A stretch of DNA of 64,000 nucleotides. Source: Bradyrhizobium prioriisuperbiae. Its GTDB lineage: Bacteria > Pseudomonadota > Alphaproteobacteria > Rhizobiales > Xanthobacteraceae. The stretch spans positions 5,134,501-5,198,500 of the forward strand of contig NZ_CP135921.1 in the NCBI RefSeq assembly GCF_032397745.1, in the 5' to 3' direction. Position numbers and translations under genes: made by a program. Positions 24,159 through 33,053 of the stretch are shown here, one piece after another. Position 1 is the first letter of the stretch. Each line of letters opens with the position of its first letter. The notes under the pieces were generated by a model that worked only from the letters and a program-made list of their open reading frames with translations, was not told the origin of the DNA and did not search any database.

Positions 24159-26473
24159 GCAAGCTTCAGAACGCGATTGTGGGTAGTGTGCGTACCGCGA
24201 TGGGTTATGTCCCCAGCAGCTGGCTGCCGGGCGCCACACCGGACCCGCTGATCGACAAGCGCGTCTCCCTCGGTACGCAGCAGACCCGGATCGACGGTCC
24301 CGAAAAGGTGCGGGGCGCCGCACGATTTGCCGCCGAAGTGCCGATGGAGAGGCTGCTCTATGCGGTTTGCGTCCATTCGACGATCGCGCGCGGCACGATC
24401 ACCGACCTCGATGTCTCCGCCGCGGAGGCCGCGCCGGGAGTTGCGCTTGTGATGACATATCGCAACGCGCCGAAATTGATGGTGCCGCCGCCGGTCGGCC
24501 TGACCAACCTCAAGGCTGCCGGCAACAACCTCCTGCCGGTGATGCAGGACCCGGAGATTCGCTGGAACGGGCAGGCGATCGCGCTCGTGCTCGCCGAAAC
24601 TCAGGAACAAGCCGAGCACGCCGCGTCGCTGGTGGCCGTGCGTTATGAAACGGCGGCCGCGCGCACGCGGTTCGATCAGGCGAAAGCCGATGCCCGCACG
24701 CCCGACTCGCTCATGATCGAGAAGAACCGATTGAAGAAGGGCGACGTGGAGGCCGCGTTCCGGACGGCGGCGCGTACTGTCGATGCGGTCTACCGCACGC
24801 CCTGGCACAGTCACAATCCGATCGAGCCTCATGCCTCGACGATCGTCTGGGAAGGTGACCGGCTGATCGTCCACGATGCGACGCAAATGCTGAACGGCAC
24901 GGCCGGGTCGCTCGCCAAGGTCTTCGGCATCAAGGAATCGCAGGTCTATGTCAGTTCGCCTTTCGTCGGCGGAGGCTTCGGCGGCAAGGGGCTATGGGAT
25001 CACCAGATTCTGGGCGCGGCGGCGGCCCGGCTCGTCGGCCGACCGGTTCGGATGACGCTGTCGCGCGCCGGCATGCATCGCCTGGTCGGGAGCCGCTCCC
25101 AGACCGAGCAGCGCGTCGCGCTCGCCGCGGGCGCGGACGGAAAGCTCAAGGGCCTCCTTCACCACGGCTTCTCGGTGAAACCCCGGCACAGCGCTTGCGA
25201 CGAGGCCTTCACCTTGACGAGCCGTACGGTCTACGCCTCGGAAAGCTTCGATGTCGTCCAGCACATCGTTGATCTGGATGTGTTGGCCAACACATTCATG
25301 CGCGCGCCCGGCGAGGCGGTCGGCACCTTCGCAGTCGAATGCGCCATGGACGAACTCGCGCACGAGCTCGCCATGGATCCCGTCGAACTGCGGCGCCGCA
25401 ACGCGCCGGATCGGGATCCAGTCTCCGGCGCACCGCATTCCCAGAGCGCCATGATGCAGGCCTACGATCAGGGTGCGGAGCGGTTCGGCTGGAGCCGTCG
25501 GTCGGCCGTGCCGCGATCCCGCCGCGAGGGCGAATGGCTCGTCGGTTTGGGCTGCGCGACCGGCTCCTTTCCCTACGCCCGGATGCCCGGCATGACCGCT
25601 CGCATCACCATCGACGCAAGCGGTCAAGCGATGGTCTCGAGCGCCGCGCACGAGATGGGCATGGGGACGGCAACCGTGCAGCGGCAGCACGCCGCGGATC
25701 GTCTCGGCTTGCCGCTGGAGCGCGTCACCGTCAGGATCGGCGATACCAGTCTGCCCTTCGGCAGCTTTGCCGGAGGGTCTTCGCAGACCGCGTCGCTTGG
25801 CGCGGCGATCAATGCAGCCAGCGCGAAGCTGGCCACTGAGCTGCTGCGCCTGGCCGGCAACGACACGCCTCTTGCGGGCCTGAGGTCGGGCGAGGTCGAA
25901 CTCGCCGATGGTGGCCTGCGGAAGATCGGCGAACCGTCCCGCCACGAAAGCTTCGTTTCGATCCTCAAGCGCGCGGCGCGCAACGAGGTCAGCGCGCTCG
26001 GCGAAAGCGGTGCGCCCCTCGAAATGCTCAAATTCTCGATGCACAGTAGATCGGCGATCTTTTGCGAACTTCGCGTCAGCGACGTAACTGGCGAGGTCCG
26101 CGTGGATCGCCTTGTCGGGAGTTTCGATTGCGGTCGCATTCTCAATCCCAAAACCGCTTCGAGCCAATTCCGCGGCGGAATGATCATGGGAATTGGCATG
26201 GCGCTGACCGAGGAGACGCTGTTCGACGAGCGCACCGGGCGGATCGTAAGCGCCTCGATCACGGACTATCATGTCCCGGTGCACCTCGACGTGCCGGAGA
26301 TCGAGGTTCTGTGGACCGACATTCCGGATCCCCGAACCCCGATGGGCGCACGCGGAATTGGCGAGATTGGCATCACCGGCGTTGCGGCCGCGATCGCCAA
26401 TGCGGTGTTCAACGCCACCGGAAAGCGGGTCCGCGACCTGCCGCTGACGCCGGACAAGCTTCTGCTCGCCTGA
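24155..26473 (+). CDS. Molybdenum hydroxylase, molybdopterin-binding subunit (PaoC-like)
   Basis: The 772-residue catalytic subunit. Residues about 40-150 form the Ald_Xan_dh a/b hammerhead domain (TRIDGPEKVRGAARFAAE). The remainder binds molybdopterin cytosine dinucleotide: SPFVGGGFGGKG, ANTFMRAPGEAVGTFA, EMGMGTATVQRQ and GSFAGGSSQTAS are seen. The catalytic Glu is in GARGIGEIGIT near the C-terminus. It would hydroxylate or oxidise an aldehyde or heteroaromatic ring using water, with molybdenum as the active centre. A PaoD/XdhC-type maturation factor, which this group normally needs, is not adjacent and must be elsewhere. The substrate is unknown; the NicX-like gene nearby allows an N-heterocycle, but the PaoB-type subunit favours aldehydes. 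Confidence 0.92.
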   Translation: MSKLQNAIVGSVRTAMGYVPSSWLPGATPDPLIDKRVSLGTQQTRIDGPEKVRGAARFAAEVPMERLLYAVCVHSTIARGTITDLDVSAAEAAPGVALVMTYRNAPKLMVPPPVGLTNLKAAGNNLLPVMQDPEIRWNGQAIALVLAETQEQAEHAASLVAVRYETAAARTRFDQAKADARTPDSLMIEKNRLKKGDVEAAFRTAARTVDAVYRTPWHSHNPIEPHASTIVWEGDRLIVHDATQMLNGTAGSLAKVFGIKESQVYVSSPFVGGGFGGKGLWDHQILGAAAARLVGRPVRMTLSRAGMHRLVGSRSQTEQRVALAAGADGKLKGLLHHGFSVKPRHSACDEAFTLTSRTVYASESFDVVQHIVDLDVLANTFMRAPGEAVGTFAVECAMDELAHELAMDPVELRRRNAPDRDPVSGAPHSQSAMMQAYDQGAERFGWSRRSAVPRSRREGEWLVGLGCATGSFPYARMPGMTARITIDASGQAMVSSAAHEMGMGTATVQRQHAADRLGLPLERVTVRIGDTSLPFGSFAGGSSQTASLGAAINAASAKLATELLRLAGNDTPLAGLRSGEVELADGGLRKIGEPSRHESFVSILKRAARNEVSALGESGAPLEMLKFSMHSRSAIFCELRVSDVTGEVRVDRLVGSFDCGRILNPKTASSQFRGGMIMGIGMALTEETLFDERTGRIVSASITDYHVPVHLDVPEIEVLWTDIPDPRTPMGARGIGEIGITGVAAAIANAVFNATGKRVRDLPLTPDKLLLA

Positions 26474-26491
26474 GCGTTCGTACGCCTGTCG

Positions 26492-26533
26492 CTTAGGGCG
26501 TTTTCCAGCGAAGTGGATATCGGTTCGCGTCAA
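26492..26533. repeat. Interspersed repeat, family C, copy 2 (partial)
   Basis: TAGGGCGTTTTCCAGCGAAG followed by TGGATATCGGTTCGCGT matches the first ~40 bases of the copy at 19481, with a few substitutions. Confidence 0.65.
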
Positions 26534-26546
26534 CATTTTTGGCTTT

Positions 26547-26570
26547 ACATATACCGATATCGGCATATGT
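26547..26570. promoter_or_regulatory. Palindromic ArsR operator candidate
   Basis: A 24-bp palindrome with a single mismatched pair, centred on CCGATATCGG and flanked by ACATAT and ATATGT. It ends 7 bp before the ArsR start codon, where autorepression would be expected. Confidence 0.65.
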
Positions 26571-26577
26571 TGGCGCC

Positions 26578-26919
26578 ATGGCACGAGCAGCGACGACATC
26601 GGACGTTTTCAATGCGATCGCCGAGCCGCAGCGCCGGGAGATCCTGGCACTGCTGCGGGCGGGTGAGCGGCCGGTGACCGACTTGGCCGAGCAACTGGGG
26701 ATGACTCAGCCGGGGGCGTCCAAACATCTGCGGGTGCTCCGGGAAGTCGGGCTGGTGCGGGATCGCAAGGCCGGCAAGCAGCGCCTGTACGGCCTTGATG
26801 CTCGCAAGCTGCGCGCGGTCCACGAATGGACAGGCGGGTTCGAGAAATTCTGGAACGAGAGATTCGACCGGCTGGACGCGTATGTGCAGGGCCTCAAGCA
26901 GGCAAGGAAGGGGAAGTGA
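26578..26919 (+). CDS. ArsR-family winged-helix repressor
   Basis: A 113-residue ArsR/SmtB-type repressor. Seen: IAEPQRREILALLRAGERPV, then DLAEQLGMTQPGASKHLRVL as the recognition region and VRDRKAGKQRLYGLD as the wing. It has no Cys or His metal site, so it is of the non-metal-sensing subgroup commonly paired with SRPBCC (AHSA1) proteins. It is followed after 3 bp by such a gene and then a RibD/DHFR-like gene, forming a three-gene operon. A near-perfect palindrome lies directly upstream, suggesting autorepression. Confidence 0.9.
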   Translation: MARAATTSDVFNAIAEPQRREILALLRAGERPVTDLAEQLGMTQPGASKHLRVLREVGLVRDRKAGKQRLYGLDARKLRAVHEWTGGFEKFWNERFDRLDAYVQGLKQARKGK

Positions 26920-26922
26920 TCG

Positions 26923-27429
26923 ATGGCAGCGACAGGACGCGATGCGCCGATGCAGTCAGGGACAGCCGACCGCGAGATCGTGATCTCGCGGGTCATCGAT
27001 GCCCCGCGGGATCTGGTGTTCGAGGTGTTCACCGAAGTCCGGCACCTGTCGCAGTGGTGGGGACCGGAGGGCTTCACCACCACCACCCGGGCGTTCGAGT
27101 TCCGCGTCGGCGGGGAGTGGGTCTTTGTGATGCACGGACCGGAGGGGACGGACTACCAGGAGTGGATCTCCTGGACCGAGATCGTCCCGCCGGAGCGGAT
27201 CGCGCTGCTTCACGGTGAGTCCCGCGGCGACCCGAACGCCTTCGAGTCGGTCTTGACGTTCGCACCCGATGGTGTGGCGACCCGGATCGAGATGCGCACG
27301 GTATTCCCCACCAAGGAATTGCGCGACGAGGTGGTCGAGAAGTACCGCGCGATCGAGGGCGGCCAGCAGACCCTGAGCAAGCTCGCGGCCTATGTCGCCG
27401 GGATCGCTCAAAGGGGGGCCGAGAGCTGA
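26923..27429 (+). CDS. SRPBCC (AHSA1/START-like) domain protein, first
   Basis: A 168-residue protein with the hydrophobic ligand-binding SRPBCC fold of the AHSA1 subgroup. Landmarks: IVISRVIDAPRDLVFEVFTE at the start of the first strand and helix, VRHLSQWWGPEGFTTT, FRVGGEWVFVMHGPEG, and the C-terminal long helix ending SKLAAYVAG. Many homologues are encoded next to ArsR repressors, as here, but their ligands are mostly unknown. It starts 3 bp after the ArsR stop. Its own stop overlaps the next ATG by 1 bp (TGATG). Confidence 0.88.
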   Translation: MAATGRDAPMQSGTADREIVISRVIDAPRDLVFEVFTEVRHLSQWWGPEGFTTTTRAFEFRVGGEWVFVMHGPEGTDYQEWISWTEIVPPERIALLHGESRGDPNAFESVLTFAPDGVATRIEMRTVFPTKELRDEVVEKYRAIEGGQQTLSKLAAYVAGIAQRGAES

Positions 27430-28049
27430 TGGCCGGAAAGGTGTTCTTCAGCGTGTCGGTGTCGCTGGACGGTTTCATTGCGCCTGCGTCCCTTGATGAC
27501 TTGATGGGGCCGCAGTGGATGGAACTGCACCAGTGGATTTTCCCGCAGCGGTTCTTTCGGGAGAACCTCAAGCTCGGCGAGGGCGGCGAGGAGGGGCGCG
27601 ACAACGACATTTTGCGGGAGACGTTCGCGCGCACCGGTGCGAGCGTGATGGGCAAGCGCATGTTCGACGCCGGCGAGCGGGCATGGCCGGAGGAGGCGCC
27701 GTTCCACACGTCGGTGTTCGTCGTGACGCACGAGAAGCGGGCTCCCTGGGAACGGCCGGGCGGGACCACCTTCCACTTCGTCAACGACGGCATCGAAGCC
27801 GCGCTCGACCGGGCCCGCGAGGCTGCCGGCAACTGCGACGTCCGCATCGCGGGTGGCGGCGCAACGATTCTGGCGTACGTGAACGCCAGCCTGATCGACG
27901 AGTTCTCGATCGCGCTCTCACCCGTGCTGTTCGGCTCCGGAATCCGCCTGTTCGAGGGCGTGGACGCGGGACGTGTGGCTCTGGAGCCGATCCGCGCGGA
28001 GCCGACGCAGCGGGTGACTCATCTGACATACGTGGTCCGGAGGCGATAA
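27429..28049 (+). CDS. RibD C-terminal/DHFR-like domain protein
   Basis: A 206-residue protein of the dihydrofolate-reductase-like RibD_C family, probably an NAD(P)H-dependent reductase of unknown substrate. Seen: KVFFSVSVSLDGFIAPA at the N-terminus, GASVMGKRMFDAGE, and the nucleotide-binding RIAGGGATILAYVN, followed by LFGSGIRLFEG. Members are often found in ArsR-SRPBCC operons, as here. Its start overlaps the SRPBCC stop by 1 bp, so translation is coupled. Confidence 0.87.
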   Translation: MAGKVFFSVSVSLDGFIAPASLDDLMGPQWMELHQWIFPQRFFRENLKLGEGGEEGRDNDILRETFARTGASVMGKRMFDAGERAWPEEAPFHTSVFVVTHEKRAPWERPGGTTFHFVNDGIEAALDRAREAAGNCDVRIAGGGATILAYVNASLIDEFSIALSPVLFGSGIRLFEGVDAGRVALEPIRAEPTQRVTHLTYVVRRR

Positions 28050-28117
28050 AAGAGCAACAAAAAGGTTGCGCTTCGTCCAGGCAATCTTTATATCAATGTG
28101 CAATCAGGAGGTTGCGC

Positions 28118-28576
28118 ATGAGTGAGACCGATCGCATTGAAAAATCCATCGAACTGAAGGCCCCGGTGTCGCGCGTCTGGCGCGCGCTGACCAATCACGA
28201 GGAATTCGGCGCCTGGTTCCGCGTCAAGCTCGACGGGCCATTCGTGCTGGGGCAGGTGTCCACTGGCCACATCACCTATCCTGGATATGAACACCTCAAA
28301 TGGACCGCCGTCGTGAAAACGATGGAGCCGGAGCGGCTGTTCTCGTTCACCTGGCATCCATATGCGGTCGATCCGGACAAGGATTACTCGCAGGAGACGC
28401 CGACGCTGGTCACCTTCACGCTGGAGAGAATCCCGAGTGGGACATTGCTGCGCGTGGTCGAATCTGGCTTCGACAAGATTCCGGCCGGCCGCCGCGCCGA
28501 GGCGTTCCGCATGAACGACGGCGGTTGGGCCGAGCAGATCAAGAACATCGCGGAGTATCTGGCACGTGACGCGTAG
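28118..28576 (+). CDS. SRPBCC (AHSA1/START-like) domain protein, second
   Basis: A 152-residue SRPBCC protein, distinct in sequence from the one at 26923. Seen: KSIELKAPVSRVWRALTNHE, FGAWFRVKLDGPF, then the beta sheet with FSFTWHPYAVDPDKDYS, and a C-terminal helix with WAEQIKNIAEYL. ATG 28118 follows CAGGAGG by seven bases. Its 3' end overlaps the next gene, an ArsR repressor, by 11 bp. Ligand and reaction are unknown. In the 68-bp gap upstream, GGTTGCGC occurs twice and GCAATC twice, which may be repressor half-sites. Confidence 0.88.
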   Translation: MSETDRIEKSIELKAPVSRVWRALTNHEEFGAWFRVKLDGPFVLGQVSTGHITYPGYEHLKWTAVVKTMEPERLFSFTWHPYAVDPDKDYSQETPTLVTFTLERIPSGTLLRVVESGFDKIPAGRRAEAFRMNDGGWAEQIKNIAEYLARDA

Positions 28577-28898
28577 CGCAGCGGCGCTCAAGACCAGTGC
28601 CTCGGTATTCGCGGCGCTGGGCGACGAAACGCGGCTGTCGGTGCTGGGCCGGCTCAGCACCGGCACGCCGCAGTCGATCTCGCGCCTGACCGAAGGCACC
28701 CGGCTGTCGCGCCAGGCGGTGACCAAGCATCTGCGCGTGCTGGAAACGGTGGGCGTGGTGCGCAGCATCCGCGCCGGGCGCGAAAACCTGTTTGCGCTCG
28801 AGCCGAAGCCGCTCGATGAGGCGCGCAAGTACCTCGACGAGGTGTCGCGGCAGTGGGATGATGCGCTGGGACGGCTGAAGGCGTTTGTGGAGGATTAG
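28566..28898 (+). CDS. ArsR-family winged-helix repressor, second
   Basis: A 110-residue ArsR-type repressor. Seen: VFAALGDETRLSVLGRLSTG, then TEGTRLSRQAVTKHLRVLE as the recognition helix region and VRSIRAGRENLFALEPKPL as the wing. No metal-binding Cys pair is present. It begins with GTG inside the end of the SRPBCC gene. Compared with the previous module the order is reversed: SRPBCC first, ArsR second. Confidence 0.9.
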   Translation: MTRSAAALKTSASVFAALGDETRLSVLGRLSTGTPQSISRLTEGTRLSRQAVTKHLRVLETVGVVRSIRAGRENLFALEPKPLDEARKYLDEVSRQWDDALGRLKAFVED

Positions 28899-28942
28899 GA
28901 CTTGCGCCCGGCTCATCACCTATTGCGGCGGCCCGAAGCTGG

Positions 28943-28965
28943 ATACGCGGGTCAAGCCCGCGTAT
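28943..28965. terminator. Hairpin between convergent genes
   Basis: ATACGCGGG and CCCGCGTAT pair perfectly (9 bp) around a 5-base loop, 44 bp after the ArsR stop and before the convergent ABC transporter operon. There is no U-tract, so it may belong to a family B repeat rather than be a true terminator. Confidence 0.4.
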
Positions 28966-29107
28966 GACGATGGTGGGGGACGAAGCGCATCGTCATATAA
29001 TGCGTCGTTGCCGGGCTCGACCCGATAGGCGCTAAGAATCATCATTCGTGCGCCGAAGCGATACGCTTCAATTCGCAGCGCCCATGGGGCCTGAACCGGC
29101 ATGCAAA

Positions 29108-30151
29108 CTAATTGGTCGGTGCTGTAAATTCCGGCGCTGCCATCTCTCCAACACGCCGGCAGGCGACATAATGATCGCTGTCGACCACTTGGAGATGCGG
29201 CAACACCTCGCGGCATTGATCTACGACGAACGGACAGCGCTGCGCGAAACGGCAGCCCGGTGGCGGATCGACCGGGGACGGCGGATCACCCCTGACGAGG
29301 TAGCGCTGTTTCAGCGCGTCGCGTAGCGGCCCCGGCGGGGCCGCGGCCGCAACCAGTGACCACGTATAGGGATGGCGGGGCGCGGTAAACAGCGTGGATG
29401 CGGGCGCCTGCTCGACGATTTTGCCGAGATACATCACCGCGATCTCGTCGCAGAACTGCTGGATCACGCCGAGATCGTGGGAAATGAAGATGTAGGTGAG
29501 CCCGCGCTCGCGCTGCAGCTTCTTTAAGAGATTGAGGATCTGCGCCTGGATCGCGACGTCGAGCGCCGAGACCGCCTCGTCGCAGACGATAAGGTCTGGC
29601 TCCGGCGCGAGCGCGCGGGCGATGCACAGCCGCTGGCGCTGACCGCCGGAGAACTGGTGCGGAAACAGTGCAGCGGCCTGCGGCGGCAGGCCGACCTCCG
29701 CGAACAGCTTGCTCACCCTTTGATCGCGTTCGCTGCGCGATCCGATCTGCAGGAGGTCAAGCGGTTCGCGCACCTGATCACCGGCCCGCCGTCGCGGGTC
29801 GAGCGCCGAGAACGGATCCTGAAACACGATCTGCAGATGCCGCCGCACACGCCGCAGCGGCTCGCCCGCGAGCGGCATGATGTTCTCGCCGCGGAACACG
29901 ATCTGGCCCGATGTCGCGGGCACGAGGCGCAGGACTGCCTGCGCGGTGGTGGATTTTCCCGATCCGCTCTCGCCGACGATGCCGAAGGTGGTGCCGCGCC
30001 GGACCCGGAAGCTGACGCCATCCACCGCATGGACATGGGATGGTCGGGCGAACGCGGTTTTGCGGCCTGCCGGAAAATGAACGACGAGATCGTTCACATC
30101 CAGCAGGACGGAAGAGGGATCGTTCGGCGCAGGGTGGCTGATGGCGTTCAT
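29108..30151 (-). CDS. Peptide/nickel-type ABC transporter ATP-binding protein (OppF/DppF-like)
   Basis: The 347-residue second ATPase of an Opp/Dpp-family importer. Seen: Walker A GESGSGKST near residue 58, QIVFQDPFSALDPR, signature FSGGQRQRLCIARAL, Walker B LIVCDEAVSALD, and the C-terminal oligopeptide-binding extension with a Cys-rich stretch (CRFAQRCPF, then CREV), which in relatives carries a [4Fe-4S] cluster. ATG 30151 overlaps the upstream ATPase gene by 4 bp. It is the last gene of the operon that begins with the amidohydrolase at 37329. Confidence 0.93.
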   Translation of the reverse strand: MNAISHPAPNDPSSVLLDVNDLVVHFPAGRKTAFARPSHVHAVDGVSFRVRRGTTFGIVGESGSGKSTTAQAVLRLVPATSGQIVFRGENIMPLAGEPLRRVRRHLQIVFQDPFSALDPRRRAGDQVREPLDLLQIGSRSERDQRVSKLFAEVGLPPQAAALFPHQFSGGQRQRLCIARALAPEPDLIVCDEAVSALDVAIQAQILNLLKKLQRERGLTYIFISHDLGVIQQFCDEIAVMYLGKIVEQAPASTLFTAPRHPYTWSLVAAAAPPGPLRDALKQRYLVRGDPPSPVDPPPGCRFAQRCPFVVDQCREVLPHLQVVDSDHYVACRRVGEMAAPEFTAPTN

Positions 30152-31146
30152 GCCGCGATCTCCGCCTGCCGCCAGCACGAAACCGCGTGGTCGGGCCCGG
30201 TCTTGTCGAGCGGTGGTTGCGGGTGCGACCGGCAGATCTCGGTGGCGCGCGCGCAACGCGGCAGGAACGCGCAGTCCGCCCCGCGGGCGCCAAGCGGTGG
30301 CACCATGCCGGGGATTTCTCCAAGATCGATCCAGTGTTCAGCTTTGTGCCGGCCGAGCGTGAGATGCGGAACACAGGCCAGGAGGCCGCGGGTGTAGGGA
30401 TGCCGGGGCCGCGCGGTTATGGTGTCGGCCGGGCCGGTTTCGATGCAGCGCCCGGCATAAAGCACGGAGACGTCATCGGCGAGTTCGGCGACGGCGCCGA
30501 GGTCGTGGGTGATCAGTACGATCGCCGTGTCGGTGTCCTCCTGCAGCCGCGCCAGCAGGTCGAAGATCTGGGCCTGAACCGTCACGTCGAGGGCCGTGGT
30601 CGGCTCATCGGCGATCAAAAGCCTGGGCTTGCAGGCGAGCGCCATCGCGATCATGACACGCTGGCGCATGCCGCCCGAGAGTTGGTGGGGGTAGGCATGG
30701 ATGCGTTGTTCGGCCGCCGGAACTTGCACCGCTTTCAGGAACGCGAGCGCCTGTTCGAAGGCGTCGGCGCGGCCGAGGTTGCGATGCAGGCGCAACACCT
30801 CGGCGATCTGGTCGCCAACCGTGTACAGTGGATTGAGCGCCGTCATCGGCTCCTGGAAGATCATCGACATCGCGTTGCCGCGCAGGCTGCGCAAACGCTT
30901 GAGCGGCGCGGCGAGCACGTCCTCGCCGTCGAGCCAGACCTGGCCGCCCGTGACGACGAAATCCTCCGGCAGCAGCCGCATGATGGCGAGCGCCGTCATG
31001 CTCTTGCCGCATCCGGATTCACCGACCAGCGCCATCGTCCGGCCCTGATGCACCGCGAAGGACAAGTTCTCCAGCACCGGCACCAGCTCTCCCGTGCCGC
31101 TTCTCATCCCGACGCTCAGATCATCGACGCGCAGCACCGGATTCAT
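30148..31146 (-). CDS. Peptide/nickel-type ABC transporter ATP-binding protein (OppD/DppD-like)
   Basis: The 332-residue first ATPase of the importer. Seen: Walker [10 protein letters not shown] near residue 40, [20 protein letters not shown], signature [16 protein letters not shown], Walker [15 protein letters not shown], and the Opp-type C-terminal region with a Cys motif ([14 protein letters not shown]). Two adjacent ATG codons (31149 and 31146) can start it; GGAGG spacing favours 31146, which overlaps the permease stop as TGATG. The frame is open far upstream across the permease gene, but that part is a shadow. Confidence 0.93.
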   Translation of the reverse strand: MNPVLRVDDLSVGMRSGTGELVPVLENLSFAVHQGRTMALVGESGCGKSMTALAIMRLLPEDFVVTGGQVWLDGEDVLAAPLKRLRSLRGNAMSMIFQEPMTALNPLYTVGDQIAEVLRLHRNLGRADAFEQALAFLKAVQVPAAEQRIHAYPHQLSGGMRQRVMIAMALACKPRLLIADEPTTALDVTVQAQIFDLLARLQEDTDTAIVLITHDLGAVAELADDVSVLYAGRCIETGPADTITARPRHPYTRGLLACVPHLTLGRHKAEHWIDLGEIPGMVPPLGARGADCAFLPRCARATEICRSHPQPPLDKTGPDHAVSCWRQAEIAA

Positions 31147-32047
31147 CATGTCCTCCGTCGCAGCCGTGGGTTGACCGCATCGTTGACGCCGTCGCCCACC
31201 AGGCTGACCGACAGCACCGCAAGAAAGATTGCTGCGCCGGGGAACATCACGGTCCACCAGGCGTCGAGCATATAATTGCGGTTCTGTCCGAGCATCAGGC
31301 CCCAGCTCATGGTGTTGGGATCGCCGAGCCCGAGAAAACTCAGGCCGCCCTCGAACAGGATGGCGACGCCGATGGCGAGCGTCGCCGACACGATGATCGG
31401 CGGCAGTGCATTCGGCAGCACCACCCGCAGGATCAGGTGCGCGTTGCCGGCGCCGGCAGCGCGTGAGGCCTTGATGAAGTCGAGATTGCGCAGCCGCATG
31501 AATTCGGCCCGGGTCAGCCGTGCGGCGGCGGTCCAGCTCACCGCACCGATCGCAAGCGTGATGGTCGTGAGTTTCGCCCCGAACAGCGTCACCAGCACCA
31601 TCGCGAACAGCAGCGGCGGCAGGATCTGGAAGAACTCGGTGATCTTCACCAGCACGGTATCGACGGCGCCACCGAAGAAGCCGCTCAGCGCCCCGACGGT
31701 GACGCCGATGGCGATGGTGATCAGCGCGGCCACCGCGCCGACCGTCAGCGTCGCGCGGCCGCCATAGATCAGGCCCGCCAGCACGTCCCGGCCGAGATAA
31801 TCCGTTCCGAGCCATGCATCGGCGGATGGCGGGTCGAACGGCGCGCCGGCGATATCAAGCGGATCGATGGAATAAACCATCGGTCCGAACACGGTACCGA
31901 GGACCAGTACGAGCAGCAGCACCGCGCCGATGATCCCCGACGGGCTGCGGCAGAACTGCCTCAGTGCCGCCATGGCAGGCGAGGCGGCCGGCCGCACGGG
32001 AAGGGTGACCGCGGGCGTCGGCACGGCGGACGTGGTTTCAATCGCGC

Positions 32048-32051
<4 letters not shown>
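31146..32051 (-). CDS. Peptide/nickel-type ABC transporter permease (OppC/DppC-like)
   Basis: A 301-residue inner-membrane permease with about six hydrophobic segments. The N-terminal cytoplasmic region is followed by the OppC_N segment (FCRSPSGIIGAVLLLVLVLG), then AWLGTDYLGRDVLAGLIYGG, a strong family marker, and the coupling loop RAAGAGNAHLILRVVLPNAL. ATG 32051 overlaps the upstream permease gene by 4 bp. It pairs with the OppB-like gene to form the channel. Confidence 0.93.
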
Positions 32052-33028
<977 letters not shown>

Positions 33029-33053
33029 GACGCTGCCTTGTGGTGTCGCGGCC

